64,000 nucleotides of DNA. It comes from Medicago truncatula. Lineage: Eukaryota; Streptophyta; Magnoliopsida; Fabales; Fabaceae. Shown piece after piece: positions 23,637 through 34,851 of the stretch. Every line of letters starts with the position of its first letter. The first letter of the stretch is position 1. Below the pieces are notes generated by a model. It worked only from the letters and a program-made list of their open reading frames with translations, did not search any database and was not told the origin of the DNA. The position numbers and the translations under genes were made by a program. The stretch covers positions 52,291,762-52,355,761 of the forward strand of contig NC_053042.1 of assembly GCF_003473485.1 (NCBI RefSeq), in the 5' to 3' direction.

Positions 23637-26600
23637 TTAAATACTACTAAATTTCCCCATTGACTTGAAGAAACTGATGATAGGGTCATAAAGATCTTGT
23701 TTTGCTTGCAAGCTTAAAATGAAGTCAATGTGACCATAGTTTTCAAGATAAACCACCTCAGGTGTGGATGGCAGTTCCTTGAGTGTGTGCTGGAAATCAG
23801 TTACATCTGCTAAAGCATCGTTTCCCCCATAAGCCATCAACAAAGGCAATGATCTGGGTATGCGGCTAAGGTCAAATTTTGGTGGTTTGAAATTGCCATA
23901 CTCTATCAGATTTTTAAGCTTTCCATAATCGTACTTGGAGAAGGTGCCTTTGCGGATCACTGGAGAACATATGATGAGGTCATCAGAGACATAACCATTA
24001 ACAAGAATAATAGCACGTCAATACTGATTTCTAAACCATCATACACAAAATGAAAGCTGGCTAGCCAAAGCAAATAACACAGTAAAAGTGGATAACCAAA
24101 CTCCAAATGTCCTTCTAGCAATTTATGAATAGAGTTTAAAAGACAGTCTGGTGGAAATAATTAGGTATTCAATGAACAGAAGAATTTTGTTCCACTTCCA
24201 CCCATATGCTGATTCATCAACCAGTAATTAATGGCAATTACTAACTAGTAACTTATCTTCGTACAAATATGGTCCTTGGCAAGATAAAGCATGTCATAAA
24301 CAACATAAGCATACATATCATGCTGATAATGAAATATATTTACCAAGAGAAAAAGAAACTACAGCGGAGCATGTTTAGATAATCTACTGGCAAGTTTGTA
24401 CCTAGAAATGACATTATAGGAAATCAATTGATACATCCTCCTCTCCTAAACACATAGTTGCAAGGATTTAAAAGATATGCATTGTCGGTGTAAATCAGTT
24501 TTATTTGACATTCAATAAATTTACTATTTGGCCACATCACCCCATTTTAATAACTGCATTTTGAAATTGACGGAATGACATGGAAAAAAAGAGACCTCTC
24601 ATTGGATGTTAGTGTAAAACTAATTACTAAGGTGGACATGTAGTAGACGATAATAGAATAAGCAAACTGGTACTAAGGTTGTCATGTAGAATAGAAAATG
24701 TAAAACTTTGTCTTTAAAGTTCAGACCTACTGAACATTATTACTTCCCCCAGCCCCCGTCCCTACAAAGTCCAATTTAAGGCTGCCTCATATCATACAAA
24801 CGTTATAACATTATCAAACATGATCAAAGGTAAATTTGTGATGGTAACAATCAGTAGTAGAATTCATAAATATGAGCAACAACATCAAACTACTATAGCT
24901 ATCTGTACCACTGCTAATTGAAAACAGCCCCAGTGAATAGTCAGAAAAGTCACAAAAATTCTCACATAAAGAAACCAATTAAAGATGACAGAATATGGAA
25001 CATACTCTGGAAAAGGTGGTTCAAGTTTTTGGAGGATGATGGGTGAGGTTCTTGTTCAAGATAATAAGCCACGCGTGACTCGTTGAAGCAACAATTCTTT
25101 CCTGTAATTTAATTTAATGTCATGAGAAGAAGCAGTAACAAAAAAAGAAAGCAAAACAAGAAATATTGCATAATTATTGATACATGCAGAATTGCCAAAA
25201 GGATTCCTAAGTTATTGATTCAAATGAGAGAGGAAGGTTTGTGAATCATGCTTAGGCAACCTATGAAGCACGGACACCTCTAGGACTAGGCGTGTCGCGG
25301 TGTCCGACACTCCCATGACACTCGTATGACACGCGTCGGACAACTAAGACCGGTGTCCTAAATAAAATTGTTTTTTTCTTTGCTTCGACACTCCTAGACC
25401 GGTGTCCGACACCTATAACACTCACACGAGCCATGTCAGACAACTCAAACAAATGTCTGAAACATTTTTTTTCTCTTGGTTCTACACACCGTAGATACAA
25501 GAGTTGCATATGTGTTGAGAAATGTTGATCAATTACGGGGTTATAGAAATTAAAGTTGATTACAACGTTTTTAGCTTTTTTGATAGTAGAAGAATAAATA
25601 AAGGTCAAATACTATGGTATCTTGTTTTAGAACTTTTTTCAATGAAATAAACTGCTCAAGTTAAATTCTTATGTATGAATTTTGATTTTCGTTTTAGAGA
25701 TAAATAAATTAATATATGTGTAGCGGTGATGGTGTCCTATATTTTTTACATCAATAATAGGATCTTGTGCACAATTCAGATCAGAGAGGGTGAGTAGGAC
25801 CGCAAAATCGTAAGATTTTTTACTTTTAAATCTAGATCATGATCAAGACAATGTGTTCGTAATTGCAATGGCATTCATGAAAGACAAAAGGCATTATGAG
25901 AAGAGTATAATTTAGATTGGAAAGTTAAGCACTATAAAAACAAAAAAATGGAATTCTACAAAGACTAGCATGATGTGAACTCAGTCAACTCCTTCTAAAC
26001 ACAGACATACATACAGAGCTAGTGTGAGAGACATGAACCTGTAATGGATGACAGCATGTCACTGCAACTTAGACGAGTATCACATAAGGAAATCAAGAGA
26101 TTGGTTTCCCAATCGCTGAAAATGAGTTAAGAAAAATACCCCGTTAAAATTTGGTAAGCTGGAAATACATGGATCAACATATGCAAAAGAAAAGGGGAAA
26201 AACAGGACAGAACGAAAACTGGAACCTTTTGAAATTCAGCTGATGAACACCCATTGTAGAAATCATCTGAACAAAAACAGCAATCATTTTCATATTACAT
26301 ATCAACTTTAACAGTTAAAGAAAACAGAAACTATAAAGCAACAACAAATACCTGATCAATGTGCATCTTTTCCATTCTTAGTACCAAAGGTGCACTAATA
26401 TGATCCAAGTATGAAATTGGAGACAGAAGAGCTGCAGCTTCAACCTTTTTTACTATATCCGGTTGAGTGAAGGCAGCAAAAGATATAATTGTCCCCTAAG
26501 ATGGATAAGATGTTTCTAAAATGTAAGCTATGGAAAATGCTGGTAGAATGTGAAAAGGATGATTTACAGGAAGCATAAATACCTGTGAATGCCCAACTAC

Positions 26601-28974
26601 AAATAACTTTGAGTTTGTCACTGAATTAATATAATTGATCATTTCCGCAAGATCATACAGGGCTAATTCTTGCCAGCTCCAATCCCAAAAATGCTACAAA
26701 AGGACAAATGCTAAATTAGTCATGCTCATCAGTTTTATTTTGGTAAAAATGAGGGGCCAAAGCACAAGTCACATCGTATCACTTTAGTCATGTTACAACA
26801 AACATGTAAAGTGTATAAAAAAACTCTGACTAGAATTCTTCGACAATGGTAGATATTAATAATATAAAAACGTTTGAACCTTATCAATATACAGCTAAAA
26901 ATGACATAATGAACCAACTGCTCAAGATCAAACAATAGCAATGATCTACCGAATAAAGCATTTCTTCTTTGTCCATTCTGTTCTCCCTTTTTGCGATCAT
27001 CATAAGTAATTCTTATAATATCAGAGGTAATAATGATGATCTACCGAATGAAGCATTCCTTCTTTGTCCATTCTGTTCAACCTTTTCAAACTAGTGCTGA
27101 AAATCAGCAGAGTCTATACTAAAATACTTCAATAGTGCTAATTAATATAAGTGAAAAAAGTTGGTGAAAACATTCAGAGGTGCCGTGTCAAAACTCAAAA
27201 ATATAAGATCACATACTAGCTTTCTCTAGTGTGACCTCATTTCTATTAGCAAATGGCAATTGTTTCCCTTAATAAATTTAGAACTTGTAGTATAAATATG
27301 AGTGATGATATCTGTACAACTATTTTGTGACAACTTTTGGGACAACCTTTTTTTCTCTTCTTTTGGGACAAAAACAATAGAGATAAAGAGGGGAAGAGAG
27401 AGAGAGAGAGAGAGTTGTCTCAAAATTTGTCCCAAAATGGTTGTACAAATATCATTTCTCTAAAAATATTTTCAAACATTACCAAATGAAAGTTTAATTG
27501 TTGATTTCATAACTTTAAAATTTCAGCAATGAAGTTTCAAATTCATTTTGCAATTTTGTGGAAAAAGAAGAAAACTAATTCAATATTTCTCCCATATGTT
27601 ACAATTGAAGAAAAAAAAAAACTATCACACATCTGCCACTCAGTGAGTTTTATAACATGAAGGATAAAGCAAACTGCTCACCTTATTCTTCTCTGATAAA
27701 GATTTATGCCCATGGCTCCAACGTGTTCCACGCACATTTCCTACCCAAACATCAAAACCTTGATCGGCAAGGATGAAGCCCAATGACTGTTCTGGTGTAT
27801 TTAGAAACCATGCATCACCTGCCTGATTGTATCAAATTGCACAACAAAAGACAAAAAACAATGTTGAGATTCAGTCAATTAGTTTCAAACTATAAAAGGA
27901 ATTTCACAATTCACACTAAAAAGAGTTAAAAACTCCACTTCCCCTAAAAAATGACAGAATATAGTACAAATTATTGCATACAAAGTGAATTTTGAACACC
28001 AATTCAAACACTGTCCAGAACTCTGTAAATATTAGTAGTGTCAAATTGATTTTGAATTAATTGATTTGTAAAATTGATTCTAGTCAAAGGTAAAATGAAT
28101 GGAAAGTGATTTATGTTTGGATACATTCATGTAAAGTGGGTTTAACGATAAATTCAATGGTAAAAATCAATTATAGAGACAAAAGCTTCAAATTCTAGGC
28201 TGAAGTTAGAATCAATTATGAGGCAAAACCAATTCTACTTGAGAACATCCAAACATGTCATAGTCAAATTCTTCACCTTGAGAATCAATTTTGTACCCTC
28301 CAAAAGTAGATCCAAACATACACTCAAGGGAGCTAGTTAAAAAATCTTGAAACATCCCACATTGAAATAGCAAGATATCAATGCCTTATTATACTTATAC
28401 ACTATGAAGCACATACACACACATGGACACTGACATGTGGACACCTATAATAATTTGAGAAAATAACGTAACTCACATGTGTTGATGTCAGACATCGGAC
28501 ACATCTTATATTAGAAGTGTCGGTGCTACAAAGATTATTATATAAAATTAAAAAAATTAAGAGCAGACAATGAAGTAAGTTAGTGCTAACCATGAAGAGG
28601 CCATGGAGAAGCAGAACTGGAGGACCTCGTTGTTGTTGTTGAGCAGAATAACGAATACGCGCAGAAGAAGAAGAAGAAGACACGCGCTGAAGACCTAACA
28701 AGAAACCATCCTTTGTTTCAATCTGAAAGTAATACAAAAATTAAAAGCGCCAATTAACAAGAAAACAGAAAGATATGAATTAGAAAAAGGATAATATTGA
28801 AGAAAAGTAGTAAATGTATACCACAAATTCGGAGCAAGGGTAACCGGCTGGAAGAATGAGTTCATCACAGAGAGTTGGTTGTTGTTTGGGGGGTGCGCTG
28901 CCGCCGTCGAAAGAGTGAGCGATGATTCCGAAGGATAAGAGTATGGCAATTGTCATCAACCAAACACTCCCCAT
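23637..28974 (-). CDS. Acid lipase, plant LIP1/MPL1-like, nine exons
   Basis: Exons: 28974-28822, 28722-28591, 27822-27682, 26693-26583, 26495-26352, 26266-26226, 26115-26039, 25101-25006, 23959-23637. All introns are GT-AG, all phases close, and the product is 405 residues, close to Arabidopsis LIP1 (about 393). It should hydrolyse acyl esters such as triacylglycerol. Start ATG 28974 gives a signal-peptide-like [16 protein letters not shown], then [11 protein letters not shown], the HGLF oxyanion segment (exon 2), [15 protein letters not shown], nucleophile Ser178 in GHSQG across the exon 4/5 junction, Asp346 in GGNDALAD and His375 in NYGHIDF. The frame continues 13 codons upstream only from a GTG, so ATG 28974 is preferred. 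It is a secretory-pathway protein by prediction. It sits alone among UGTs; broken copies at 18705 and 51855 show it duplicated with them. Confidence 0.9.
25256..25500. repeat. GTGTCCGACAC-rich repeat in lipase intron 7
   Basis: TATGAAGCACGGACACC begins a block with many (G)TGTCCGACAC and ACACTCGTATGACACG motifs. The related block in intron 1-2 territory at 28396-28540 shares the GAAGCAC...GACAC end. Probably a non-autonomous DNA element; the right end is not resolved. Confidence 0.4.
26945..27080. repeat. Short tandem duplication in lipase intron 3
   Basis: ATGATCTACCGAAT followed by AAGCAT(T)C...TTCTTTGTCCATTCTGTT occurs twice about 98 bp apart, near 26942 and 27039. A GA microsatellite follows at about 27388-27414. 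Confidence 0.6.
28396..28540. mobile_element. Small MITE in lipase intron 2
   Basis: Ends CTATGAAGCACATACAC and AGTGTCGGTGCTACAAAG are imperfect inverted repeats. It contains GGACACTGACATGTGGACAC. It lies within the intron and does not affect splice sites. Confidence 0.5.
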
Positions 28975-29030
28975 CCCCCAAGTTCTCTTTGATGATGATG
29001 ATGGTGGCAACACTCATCATTTGTAATCTA

Positions 29031-29040
29031 ATTTATACTA
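29031..29040 (-). promoter_or_regulatory. TATA box of the lipase gene
   Basis: The minus strand reads TAGTATAAAT about 57-65 bp upstream of ATG 28974. Out-of-frame ATGs at 29015-29020 are probably at or above the transcription start. Confidence 0.5.
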
Positions 29041-29504
29041 TCGGGTTCGATAGATTATCCATCGCTCCAACGCGCCACAATTGGCGCGTGTTCTGTAAAG
29101 CTACTAACTGTTTACTGTTAGGTGGTTGTTATCGTTTTGCTTGCTCAGATCTATATTTTACTTTGGGGTTACGTTTGGATGTTCTGATAGGAAAAGAAGG
29201 AAAAATGTCTTCAAATGAAAAGTTTAATTTTTCGTGTTAAAACCAAATTTGTTTTAGATGTTGGTAAAAATTAGTCATTTTATTTATTTATTTTTGGTAA
29301 CGTCATTTTATTTATTTGAAACAATGCTAAAAATTTTGTTAATCTGTCTGTTTATTTATTCTTTTCATAATAAAAATTATATTATTTATTTGAAACAATG
29401 CTAAAAAATTAAATGAATAGAGTACTACCAACACAAAATGAGTCTACCATGAAACTATACTTTTTTACAACATGTGAATTAAGTTTAAATTTTGGAAGTG
29501 TATA
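29041..29504. other. Intergenic upstream of lipase
   Basis: Promoter side of the lipase gene. No other structure recognised. Confidence 0.4.
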
Positions 29505-29650
29505 CTCCCTCTCTCTCGCTAATTATAATCAAATTAACTTTTTAGGTTCATTCAATCAATGATGTATGTGGTCTATAATATAAATCAAATACATCATTAA
29601 CTGAATGAACCTAAAAAGTCAAATTGACTTATAATTAAGAACGGAAGGAG
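29505..29650. mobile_element. Stowaway MITE (Tc1/mariner)
   Basis: CTCCCTCTCTCTCGCTAATT at the left and AATTAAGAACGGAAGGAG at the right, flanked by TA on both sides. Long internal complementarity (TTAGGTTCATTCA / TGAATGAACCTAA) and 146 bp length are typical of Stowaway. Confidence 0.85.
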
Positions 29651-30204
29651 TATGTATTTTGTATTTGATATGTCTTGAATATGATTATCGAGAGAATTTA
29701 AAGGAAATAAAAAATAATTGGAGTACTATTTTGAATGATGCTTAACATGAAGTAATGAAATCAAAGTTATTTGATTAAATTGTATTTACTCAATATTTTA
29801 TCCAATATTATTGGATACTTTTATTGAGAAAAATTAGTTTATTATAGAGTAGTATGATTTAATTATAGACCTAAATGTATATCTAAATGGTCAAAGAAAT
29901 ACGATTAGTAATTTAGTATAATTATAGATTAGTATGATTAATATGATTTAATTACATGAGAAAAGGAAAGAAAGAAAAGGACTACATCCATACAAAAGAC
30001 CGATAAGAGCATCAACTAAGGTTGAGGATAATCTACAAGAGGCTCTTGAAGCAAAATCAAATGACATGAGTTACTAGCTCACATTTTTGTTAGAACACCC
30101 ACACAGCACATTCACTTCACAAATGAAACTGAGACGGTCTCCCTTAACAAGTTGAACCACGTGTAACAAACCCAAAAAAAACACTCGCAATTTGTTTGTA
30201 ATGA

Positions 30205-30654
30205 TGTAATTGGGTAGAATGGAATGTGATATGTTCGGTTAGAACGGTTGAGTCGCAACGGTGGAAAAGAATGTTCCGATGATCGGGAACAGCTTCTGGT
30301 ATGGTGGCGATGAGTCTTCTGCGGTAGAACGAAAGGTGCCTGCAGGCACGTCAGCACTCTGACGCTCAAGTCAGTAATGGAACTGAAAGAGAGGATGTAA
30401 GAAGTGTTGTGTACCTTGAGGGTGAAACAAGTTCACCCTTATATAGGCGGGCTCGTGGCATAACCGTCTCCGTGTTATGCGGCGTGTGATTAGGAGCATG
30501 GAAAGACAAGTGTAGCGTGATCCCGACGAGGAGGCGTGCTCCGGTGTGACACGGTGCAGGCAAGTTGGTGTGCTCCCTTAAATGTGTAGCCTTAAGGCGG
30601 CGTATTATTGTACATATTTAGCCGTGTGAGTCGTCTTGTGACCGGTCCATAACA
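30205..30654 (-). mobile_element. Solo LTR of an LTR retrotransposon (fossil)
   Basis: Read on the minus strand, 450 bp start TGTTATGG and end ATTACA. A TATATAAGG promoter box lies mid-LTR, followed by TTGACT-like GACTTGAGCGTCAGAGTG, a motif common in plant LTRs. TAATGA flanks both ends. No internal coding region or second LTR is present, so it looks like the product of LTR-LTR recombination. Family is uncertain, perhaps Ty3. The sequence is not badly decayed, so it is moderately young. Confidence 0.6.
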
Positions 30655-30660
30655 TAATGA

Positions 30661-31318
30661 AAAATAAAATGGTAGATTATAAGTTTTCATTTTTTGTATA
30701 ATCGAGTTGGACATGATGAGATCCATGCCATCTAAGTTTTGGTGTAATGTATTTTTATTTTTTTTGGTCAGATTGGTGTAATGTATTCTAATTCTATATA
30801 GTATATATTTTATTGTTTATATATGAATAAATATGTAATAAAAAGTTATAATATAAATATTTTATTGATACCTTCAATCCACTTTGCAAACAATATAATA
30901 AATATTTTGTTGATAAAAAAAATATTGTAATATTCAAGACGCCTTTTTATTTTATTTTATTTTGGGTTGTCCAAAACGCCTCCTTAATTTCCTCTATTTT
31001 CATCCATGCATTTAATTTCCCCTAAAACGTCCCTAATCACTTCAAACACACTAAAAAAAATACCTCGTGAACGGGATGAGTTTGTTTCATGTACTGTATT
31101 TTTAATGCACATTCAAAACAGTTGTTGGAGGAAGTTTCATTGGACACAAGTGGACAATGCATACATAGTTGCTAGTAGAAATGGTTTCGGCCTTGCTCTG
31201 GGTCAAACATGAATTTTCCCTAATTAAGTTATTTATTTTTAATTAAATAAATAAGTGGTAATTACCCACTAAGTGCACATAGTGGTAATTATCCATTAAT
31301 TAGAAAATGGTCTTTATT
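30661..31318. other. Intergenic, no gene seen
   Basis: AT-rich. The 68-codon frame at 31006-31212 shows nothing recognisable. The right end carries the first copy of the SINE target duplication. Confidence 0.4.
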
Positions 31319-31454
31319 ATCCCCGTGAGCTTAGCTCAGTTGGTAGGGATATTGCATTTTATATGCAGGGGCTGGGGTTCGAACCCCAGACACCCCACTT
31401 CTCCACAATTAAACTGTGTGAGCTCTAGCCACTAGGCTACTTGACCAAAAAAAA
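31319..31454 (+). repeat. tRNA-derived SINE, intact-looking
   Basis: Box A TAGCTCAGTTGGTAG and box B GGGTTCGAACCCC, then a tail GACCAAAAAAAA. The perfect 17-bp duplication AGAAAATGGTCTTTATT lies at 31302-31318 and 31455-31471. A clean duplication and well-kept boxes indicate a young insertion. Confidence 0.92.
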
Positions 31455-31779
31455 AGAAAATGGTCTTTATTCTTTCCCTTAAATTTAGTAACTGCCCATT
31501 ATGATTGAGTGGAGGAGCAGTTTTGTTTTGCACGTTCAGTAACTTCTTGATGGCAGAAGTTATATAAAGGAGTGGAGTTCATTTGTTTTGGTTCCCTAAG
31601 CCTAACATCTCTATTCAAAAGACTTACACCATCAAAGTGAGATTGTGGAAGGTTTAGAAGAGCCTCAACTTCTTCAAGCAGGAGCAATGGCTGGAGGTAT
31701 GCCTTGATCCTTTAATTTAAGTTTCCGCTGTTTAAGTAGTTATTTCTTTTGTTCTTTATGAAATAACTTACAAAACAGT

Positions 31780-31865
31780 GAAAAAAGTTTTTTTTTTTTT
31801 GTTAGGGTTCGAACCCAAACCTTACATATATTATGCATTGTCCCTAACAATTGAACTACGAGGAC
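31780..31865 (-). repeat. Truncated SINE, minus strand
   Basis: T run then GGGTTCGAACCCAAACC and a short box-A side. ACAGTGAAAA occurs on both sides (about 31774 and 31864). Confidence 0.65.
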
Positions 31866-32034
31866 AGTGAAAATAGAATTAAGTTAATGTAAACCGATTC
31901 GTCTACTTTTCTTTTTGAGAGGGTTGTCTACTATATTTACATGTCTTTTTGAGAGGTCATCCTAACTGATAATAAAGGTACATATAAATTGATAATAACA
32001 AAAAAAAGTTTATCCTCCCTTCAAAAAAAAAAAG

Positions 32035-32215
32035 TTTATCCTATCTGTCTTTGGAGCACCGGTTAAGAAAACTAAAAAAGAAAATTACTATCAAACAAGA
32101 ATTTTTTTATAAATTGATTACAGAATTTTTAATTCAATAACTACCATATAATTTTTCTTTTTAGTATCTTTAATCGGTGCTCGAGAGTACGATCATATGG
32201 GCTAGCATTTCCAAA
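32035..32215. mobile_element. Degenerate MITE related to the 4616 family
   Basis: GGAGCACCGGTTAAGAAAAC at the left and TTTAATCGGTGCTCGAGAG...GCTAGCATTTCC at the right form imperfect inverted ends. No coding capacity. Confidence 0.5.
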
Positions 32216-32406
32216 AAGGAATATCGATGGAAACAAAAAAATCAACTAAAGGGAAAAGGAATATCGATTGTAAATTGAGTATTCAAAACCTATTATAACA
32301 TCACAGTTTCATATACTTTTAAGACATTTTTCTTTTTTGAGGGAATATACTTTTAAGACATATCATCGAACAATTTCCTTAATCGTTACTACATGAAATG
32401 TTTTTG

Positions 32407-32530
32407 GGTCATGTTAACTAACCAGTGTTTTAGGGACATCAGTTAAAGTATTTAAAAAAAATAAAATTAAAAAAGACAATTTTTTTTACTTTTGAAAAAT
32501 TAATTATACAGTTTTTGATGCAAAAATTAT
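32407..32530. mobile_element. Half of a 4616-type MITE abutting a truncated UGT
   Basis: GGTCATGTTAACTAACCAGT and the following A-rich internal part match the left half of the family. No right half exists: UGT-homologous sequence begins at about 32531. Confidence 0.55.
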
Positions 32531-33283
32531 TGCATTTGGATTCTTAAACGAAGGACCAATAGGTCTTATGGTGATTGATTTTTTTGAAATATAATCTATG
32601 AAATCATGCTCTAGTTCTTCATAGGTATCCACTAATACACAAAACACTTTAGACAAGTCCTTAAACTCTTCTAAGATGAGTTTACCTAGAAATGGAAATG
32701 GGAAAAAAGGATGTATAAAGTCTGAGATTTCATTGTATTTAAGAACTATAGAAGAATTGAGTTGAACATCAATATAAGGTTCTTCATTTGTAGGGAAAGA
32801 TGTTAATTTGTGGACATAGTTATAGTAAGTGGTGAAAACAGCAGCGGAATTAGTCCATGACAAAACAGAAGGAATATTGTGTTCATTAGCAACGTCACAA
32901 ACCCATGGAAAAAAATAGTTGTTTATGATACATGAAAATGGTTTGTTTGAATCGGCATGATTCTTTATCATTTGTGAAATAAAGTGTCTGCCAGCAACCT
33001 CAATTTCAGCATAGTGCTGAAGAGCTCTGAAGGCCGAACCACTGCCATCTGGTAAACCATCGTCAAAGAACTCGAAAGCGAAAGTACCATCACCAATTGG
33101 AGTTGCTAATTTGTCAATGATGTTGTTAGCAGCTCGCATGTTTTTGCCAGCCGTCTCTGTTGTGGTGAAGATAACAGTGGCACCCTTTGCAGCAAGATAC
33201 TTTCCTAGTCCAACAAGATGGTTTATGTGTCCTTGTGCTGGAAAAGAGACAAGGAGAAGCTTAATGGGATCTTCGTATGTCAT
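32504..33283 (-). pseudogene. N-terminal half of a UGT
   Basis: Starts at ATG 33283 and keeps SFPAQGHINHLVGLGKY and INNYFFPWVCD, and the acceptor-domain region to ...RPIGPSFKNPNA (homology ends at about 32531). It then runs into unrelated MITE-like DNA for ten codons to a stop at 32504. The nucleotide-sugar-binding half, including the PSPG box, is missing, so it cannot act as a UGT. It has the LNSSIVLKYNEI insertion shared with the copies at 53642 and 59249. A TATA-like CTATATATATC (minus) persists at about 33324-33334, so it may still be transcribed. Confidence 0.9.
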
Positions 33284-34851
33284 TTCCGTTTTCTTTGGTG
33301 TTTTTCTTCTTCATAGTCGGAGAGATATATATAGGACTTTTTTTTTTTGTTAAGAGAAACATTTTTTTTGTCAATTAACCTAGTAGCATAAAAACCTTTT
33401 TATACATATATAAAAAGGGTCTATGCTCAATTGTCCCTACACCTTACACCTGACTAATCATACCTCAATTTGGTTTATTATATATAAAGGGCGTAATGGT
33501 TCGGCTTGAATTGGTTTTTGGTAAAAAACAAAGTGTGAAATGATTCAACAATTCAATTTTCATTGTTTTTCAAAAAAGAAAAATATTGTTTTGTTTGGAT
33601 TGGTTCGATTGATCATTTTGTTTGGAAATACAATTAAAAAATATCATCTCCGTACAAATTTGTGTTTCATGCATACAACATACTCAAACATTTCATATTT
33701 TGTTTTTCATGTTCTCTATTTTTCAAACAACTTTATATACCTAAGAACATTCAAATATTTCATACATGCATGATCAGTTTATCCATTATTCTTCAAACAC
33801 AACTTCAGCAAACTTAAATATTTCAATCAATCCATGATTCACGCATCCATCATTCATCAAACACAAAAAAATTTAAAAAAAAACATCTTGAAATTAAAAC
33901 ATACGAAATATGGATGATCTCAACGGCGGTGAGGAACGATGTGTTAGATGGGGCTAGCGGTTAGGGTTTTTTTTATAGTACGAATGAAATTGAGTCTAAG
34001 TGATGAGATGAGTCTATGATGGAAGAAGAGAAGAAAAATCAGAAAAGAATGGATGCTATCTTTTATTAGAATTGTGAACACAACAATTACAGGAGTTGGT
34101 CATGGGAATTTATATAAAAGCAATGTGCAACGGTTCTACACAATCACATATGATAATTCCTAAAATATAGAGAAGTTGTTTCCTTTATTTGTGGAGCTAA
34201 ACATTCTGGTTAGTTGACTGATGTGAGCTGCAATTACAGCTCTTTAATCCTCCAACGACTCTCCAAGTATTGTGCCATTAATAAGAGATTTCTTTTTGAT
34301 ACAGTCTTGTGTTTCCTTTTCTGTCCAACATATATCATTATTATTGTCCAAGGACAAATGCATGTTGCTAATAAGAAGTTGAATGAATTAAGAAGTATTT
34401 TATGTCCTTCTTTAATTTAAGTTTAACCATAAGTGTGTATGATAAGGGACAATATTAGTAAAATGAGGAGTGTGGTTAGCATCGTTTCGGTTCATTGGAA
34501 AAAACTGAAAACCGAACCAAACTAGATAAGTTTAGGTTGATTTGGCGGACAATGTATACTTTTTTAATTTGTTTTGGATTTTCAATTTCATCGTTTTTTC
34601 TCTGAACTTTTTACACTTTAATTAAATGGTTAATTTAGATATGTTGAAAATTATAAACTTAGTTAATCATATAATTGAATTAAACACAATTTTGATCATA
34701 AATTAATTTAATTATCATTTCGATTGAATTAACCGTATTCAACCAAGTATCACATATGTGAGAAAAATATTTCTTTTTTTCTTTGAAATATAATAATCAT
34801 CGTGTTGCTTGCACGGGACCAGCAGTTTTACTTTTTTTTCTTAATTTTTTT
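33284..34851. other. Intergenic; weak repeats only
   Basis: A SINE-tail-like block at 33360-33450 (TTTTTTGTCAATTAACCTAG) is probably a fragment. GGTTCGGCTTGAATTGG at 33500 and GTTTCGGTTCATTGG at 34487 are similar GGTTCGGTT-type repeats. No gene found. Confidence 0.35.

Noticed and set aside
25261-25608. 115-codon gene on the minus strand
   Set aside because: It lies in lipase intron 7 within a GTGTCCGACAC-type repeat, with no protein-like features.
28975-29013. Longer start for the lipase at 29013
   Set aside because: The codon there is GTG, not ATG. The next in-frame ATG at 28974 begins a good signal peptide.
31319-31454. tRNA gene
   Set aside because: Boxes A and B are good, but there is an A tail and a target-site duplication and no cloverleaf acceptor stem; it is a SINE.
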